Translations under genes and position numbers: made by a program
Assembly (NCBI RefSeq): GCF_030499515.1
Contig: NZ_JASTWJ010000001.1
Coordinates: 1,922,001-1,986,000, forward strand
Origin: Streptomyces sp. DT2A-34
GTDB lineage: Bacteria > Actinomycetota > Actinomycetes > Streptomycetales > Streptomycetaceae
Direction: 5' to 3'
Length of the DNA: 64,000 nt
Notes under the pieces: model-generated
Seen by the model: only the letters and a program-made list of their open reading frames with translations
Databases searched by the model: none
What the model was told of the DNA's origin: nothing
Shown: one piece after another, positions 62,930 to 64,000 of the stretch
Layout: each line of letters begins with the position of its first letter
How positions within the stretch are numbered: position 1 is the stretch's first letter

Positions 62930-64000
62930 CTACGCGCGACCGGCGGTCTTCTGCGTCTTGCGGGTGATCGAGTCGATCACGACCGTCGTCAGCAGAACAC
63001 CCGCGGTGATCATGTACTTCACCGGCTCGGCGATCGACTCCAGCTGGAGCCCGTACTGGATCGAGACGATCACCAGCACACCGAGCAGCGCGTTCCACGT
63101 ACGACCGCGACCGCCGAACAGCGACGTACCACCGATGACGGCCGCCGCGATGGCGTTCATCAGCAGGTCACCCGTACCGGCGCTCTGGTTGGCGGAAGCG
63201 ATCTTCGAGGCCAGGAACAGACCACCGATCGCGGCGAAGCCACCCGAGATCGCGAACACGGAGATCCGCACCGCGGTGACGTTGATACCGGCACGGCGCG
63301 ACGCCTCGACGCTGCCGCCGAGCGCGAAGACCTTGCGCCCGTACGAGGTACGCCGCAGCACGAAATCCGTGCCGACCAGGAAGACCAGGAAGATCACCGT
63401 GGCCAGCGGCAGGCCCTTGTACTGGTTGTACATGATCGCCGCGGCGAAGGAGACCACGCCCAGCAGCACCGTGCGCAGGATGGTGTCGCTCAGCGGACGG
63501 GACGGGATCCCGGCGGCCTCACGGCGGCGGTTGCTCAGGAACGAGGTGATGAAGAACACCGCGGTCATGAACGCCGCCAGGCCGTACGCCGCCGCGACAT
63601 CCGTGAAGAAGTACGTCGTCAGGTTGCCGATCAGACCGTCGCTGTCGAGGTTGATCGTGCCGTTCTCGCCCAGCGTCTGGAGCATGAAGCCGAGCCAGAA
63701 GAGCAGACCGGCCAGCGTGACGGCGAACGCCGGCGCGCCCAGCACCGCGAAGAAGAAGCCGTGCGCCGCCCCGATGACGACACCCGCCGCGACGGCGAAG
63801 AGCACGGCCGCCCACTCGGGCCAGCCCTGGTTGACCGCGAGGACGGCCGCGATGGCGCTGGAGGCGCCGCTGACCGAGCCGACGGACAGGTCGATCTCGC
63901 CGAGCAGCAGCACGAAGACGATGCCGACGGAGATCATGCCCGTGCCGACCATCGTGACGGTGATGTCGTTGATGTTCTGCGCGGACAGGAAGGCGGAGTT
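62930..64000 (-). CDS. xylH: Sugar ABC transporter permease, XylH-like (5' end outside window)
   Basis: The last 356 residues of a CUT2-type (ribose/xylose) permease with many membrane segments. GEIDLSVGSVSGASSAIAAVLAV and SYGRKVFALGGSVEASRRAGINV are typical. The frame is open to base 64000, so the start lies to the right. By gene order (next to dxs) it fits xylH of xylFGH. A xylose role is inference. Confidence 0.88.
   Translation of the reverse strand, partial: NSAFLSAQNINDITVTMVGTGMISVGIVFVLLLGEIDLSVGSVSGASSAIAAVLAVNQGWPEWAAVLFAVAAGVVIGAAHGFFFAVLGAPAFAVTLAGLLFWLGFMLQTLGENGTINLDSDGLIGNLTTYFFTDVAAAYGLAAFMTAVFFITSFLSNRRREAAGIPSRPLSDTILRTVLLGVVSFAAAIMYNQYKGLPLATVIFLVFLVGTDFVLRRTSYGRKVFALGGSVEASRRAGINVTAVRISVFAISGGFAAIGGLFLASKIASANQSAGTGDLLMNAIAAAVIGGTSLFGGRGRTWNALLGVLVIVSIQYGLQLESIAEPVKYMITAGVLLTTVVIDSITRKTQKTAGRA

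Overview
The window is about 70% GC, densely coded, with many GTG starts, several leaderless-looking starts, Tat and lipoprotein signals and Pro/Thr-rich linkers. It looks like a Streptomyces chromosome. From memory, the gene order from murC (about 9.2 kb) to dxs and xylH (right edge) resembles the S. coelicolor core stretch around SCO6060 to SCO6011. The first 6.4 kb and several small insertions look accessory.

Left accessory part (1-6.4 kb). A TetR regulator is cut by the left edge. A leftward four-gene operon encodes an HpaB-type flavin monooxygenase, its HpaC-type flavin reductase, a single-component FAD monooxygenase and a PaaY-like hexapeptide protein that is frameshifted. Divergent from it is a MaoC-fold hydratase. 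Next comes a TetR pseudogene that has lost its middle but keeps a strong promoter with a palindromic operator, then a siderophore-interacting ferric reductase. The set looks like an aromatic or aromatic-CoA catabolic unit of unknown substrate.

Core part A (6.4-22.5 kb). PP2C phosphatase, msrB-murC, a conserved small protein, a RibD_C-type reductase divergent from ZapE, a small secreted protein, beta-carbonic anhydrase plus a SulP transporter (SulP carries an apparent 1-nt deletion), a slipin, a Tat-exported PhoX-type protein, a membrane Ser/Thr kinase, a polysaccharide-deacetylase lipoprotein, a small zinc-ribbon protein, a two-gene ABC exporter and a PTH2-fold protein.

Core part B (22.5-38 kb). 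A DUF692 (multinuclear non-heme iron oxidase type) protein has a 220-residue repeat linker and an extra C-terminal domain. It is followed by 0.9 kb of degenerate non-coding tandem repeats, a membrane-anchored DUF4142 protein and a TIGR04222 membrane protein. This is the best candidate for an undescribed system. Then come a secreted tripeptidyl-aminopeptidase-like hydrolase, heme genes (hemQ, the HemY-type oxidase and hemE), a DUF4349 lipoprotein, a CoA-disulfide-reductase-like enzyme, a rhomboid protease, a DUF3000 protein and an atypical LuxR-type response regulator behind an AT-rich leader.

Part C (38-50.3 kb). A small membrane protein, a six-copy 12-bp tandem repeat, a membrane-anchored unknown, a three-gene type VII secretion-like cassette (YxxxE protein, WxG protein with an Ala/Gly-rich tail, LpqN/DcrB-like partner), ribonuclease D, and a divergent sugar-uptake and beta-mannosidase locus with its LacI regulator.

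Part D (50.3-64 kb). The fadA-fadB beta-oxidation operon, a decayed IS5-type transposase end, a propeller-like protein, a beta-hydroxyacid-dehydrogenase-like protein with an NYN/PIN-like protein, a GT-C glycosyltransferase, an APC amino-acid transporter, dxs, and a XylH-type permease cut by the right edge. Four copies of a dispersed intergenic repeat lie at gene borders. No tRNA, rRNA or CRISPR was seen. Two single-base shifts in C/G runs (PaaY-like gene, sulP) may be sequencing errors rather than true mutations.
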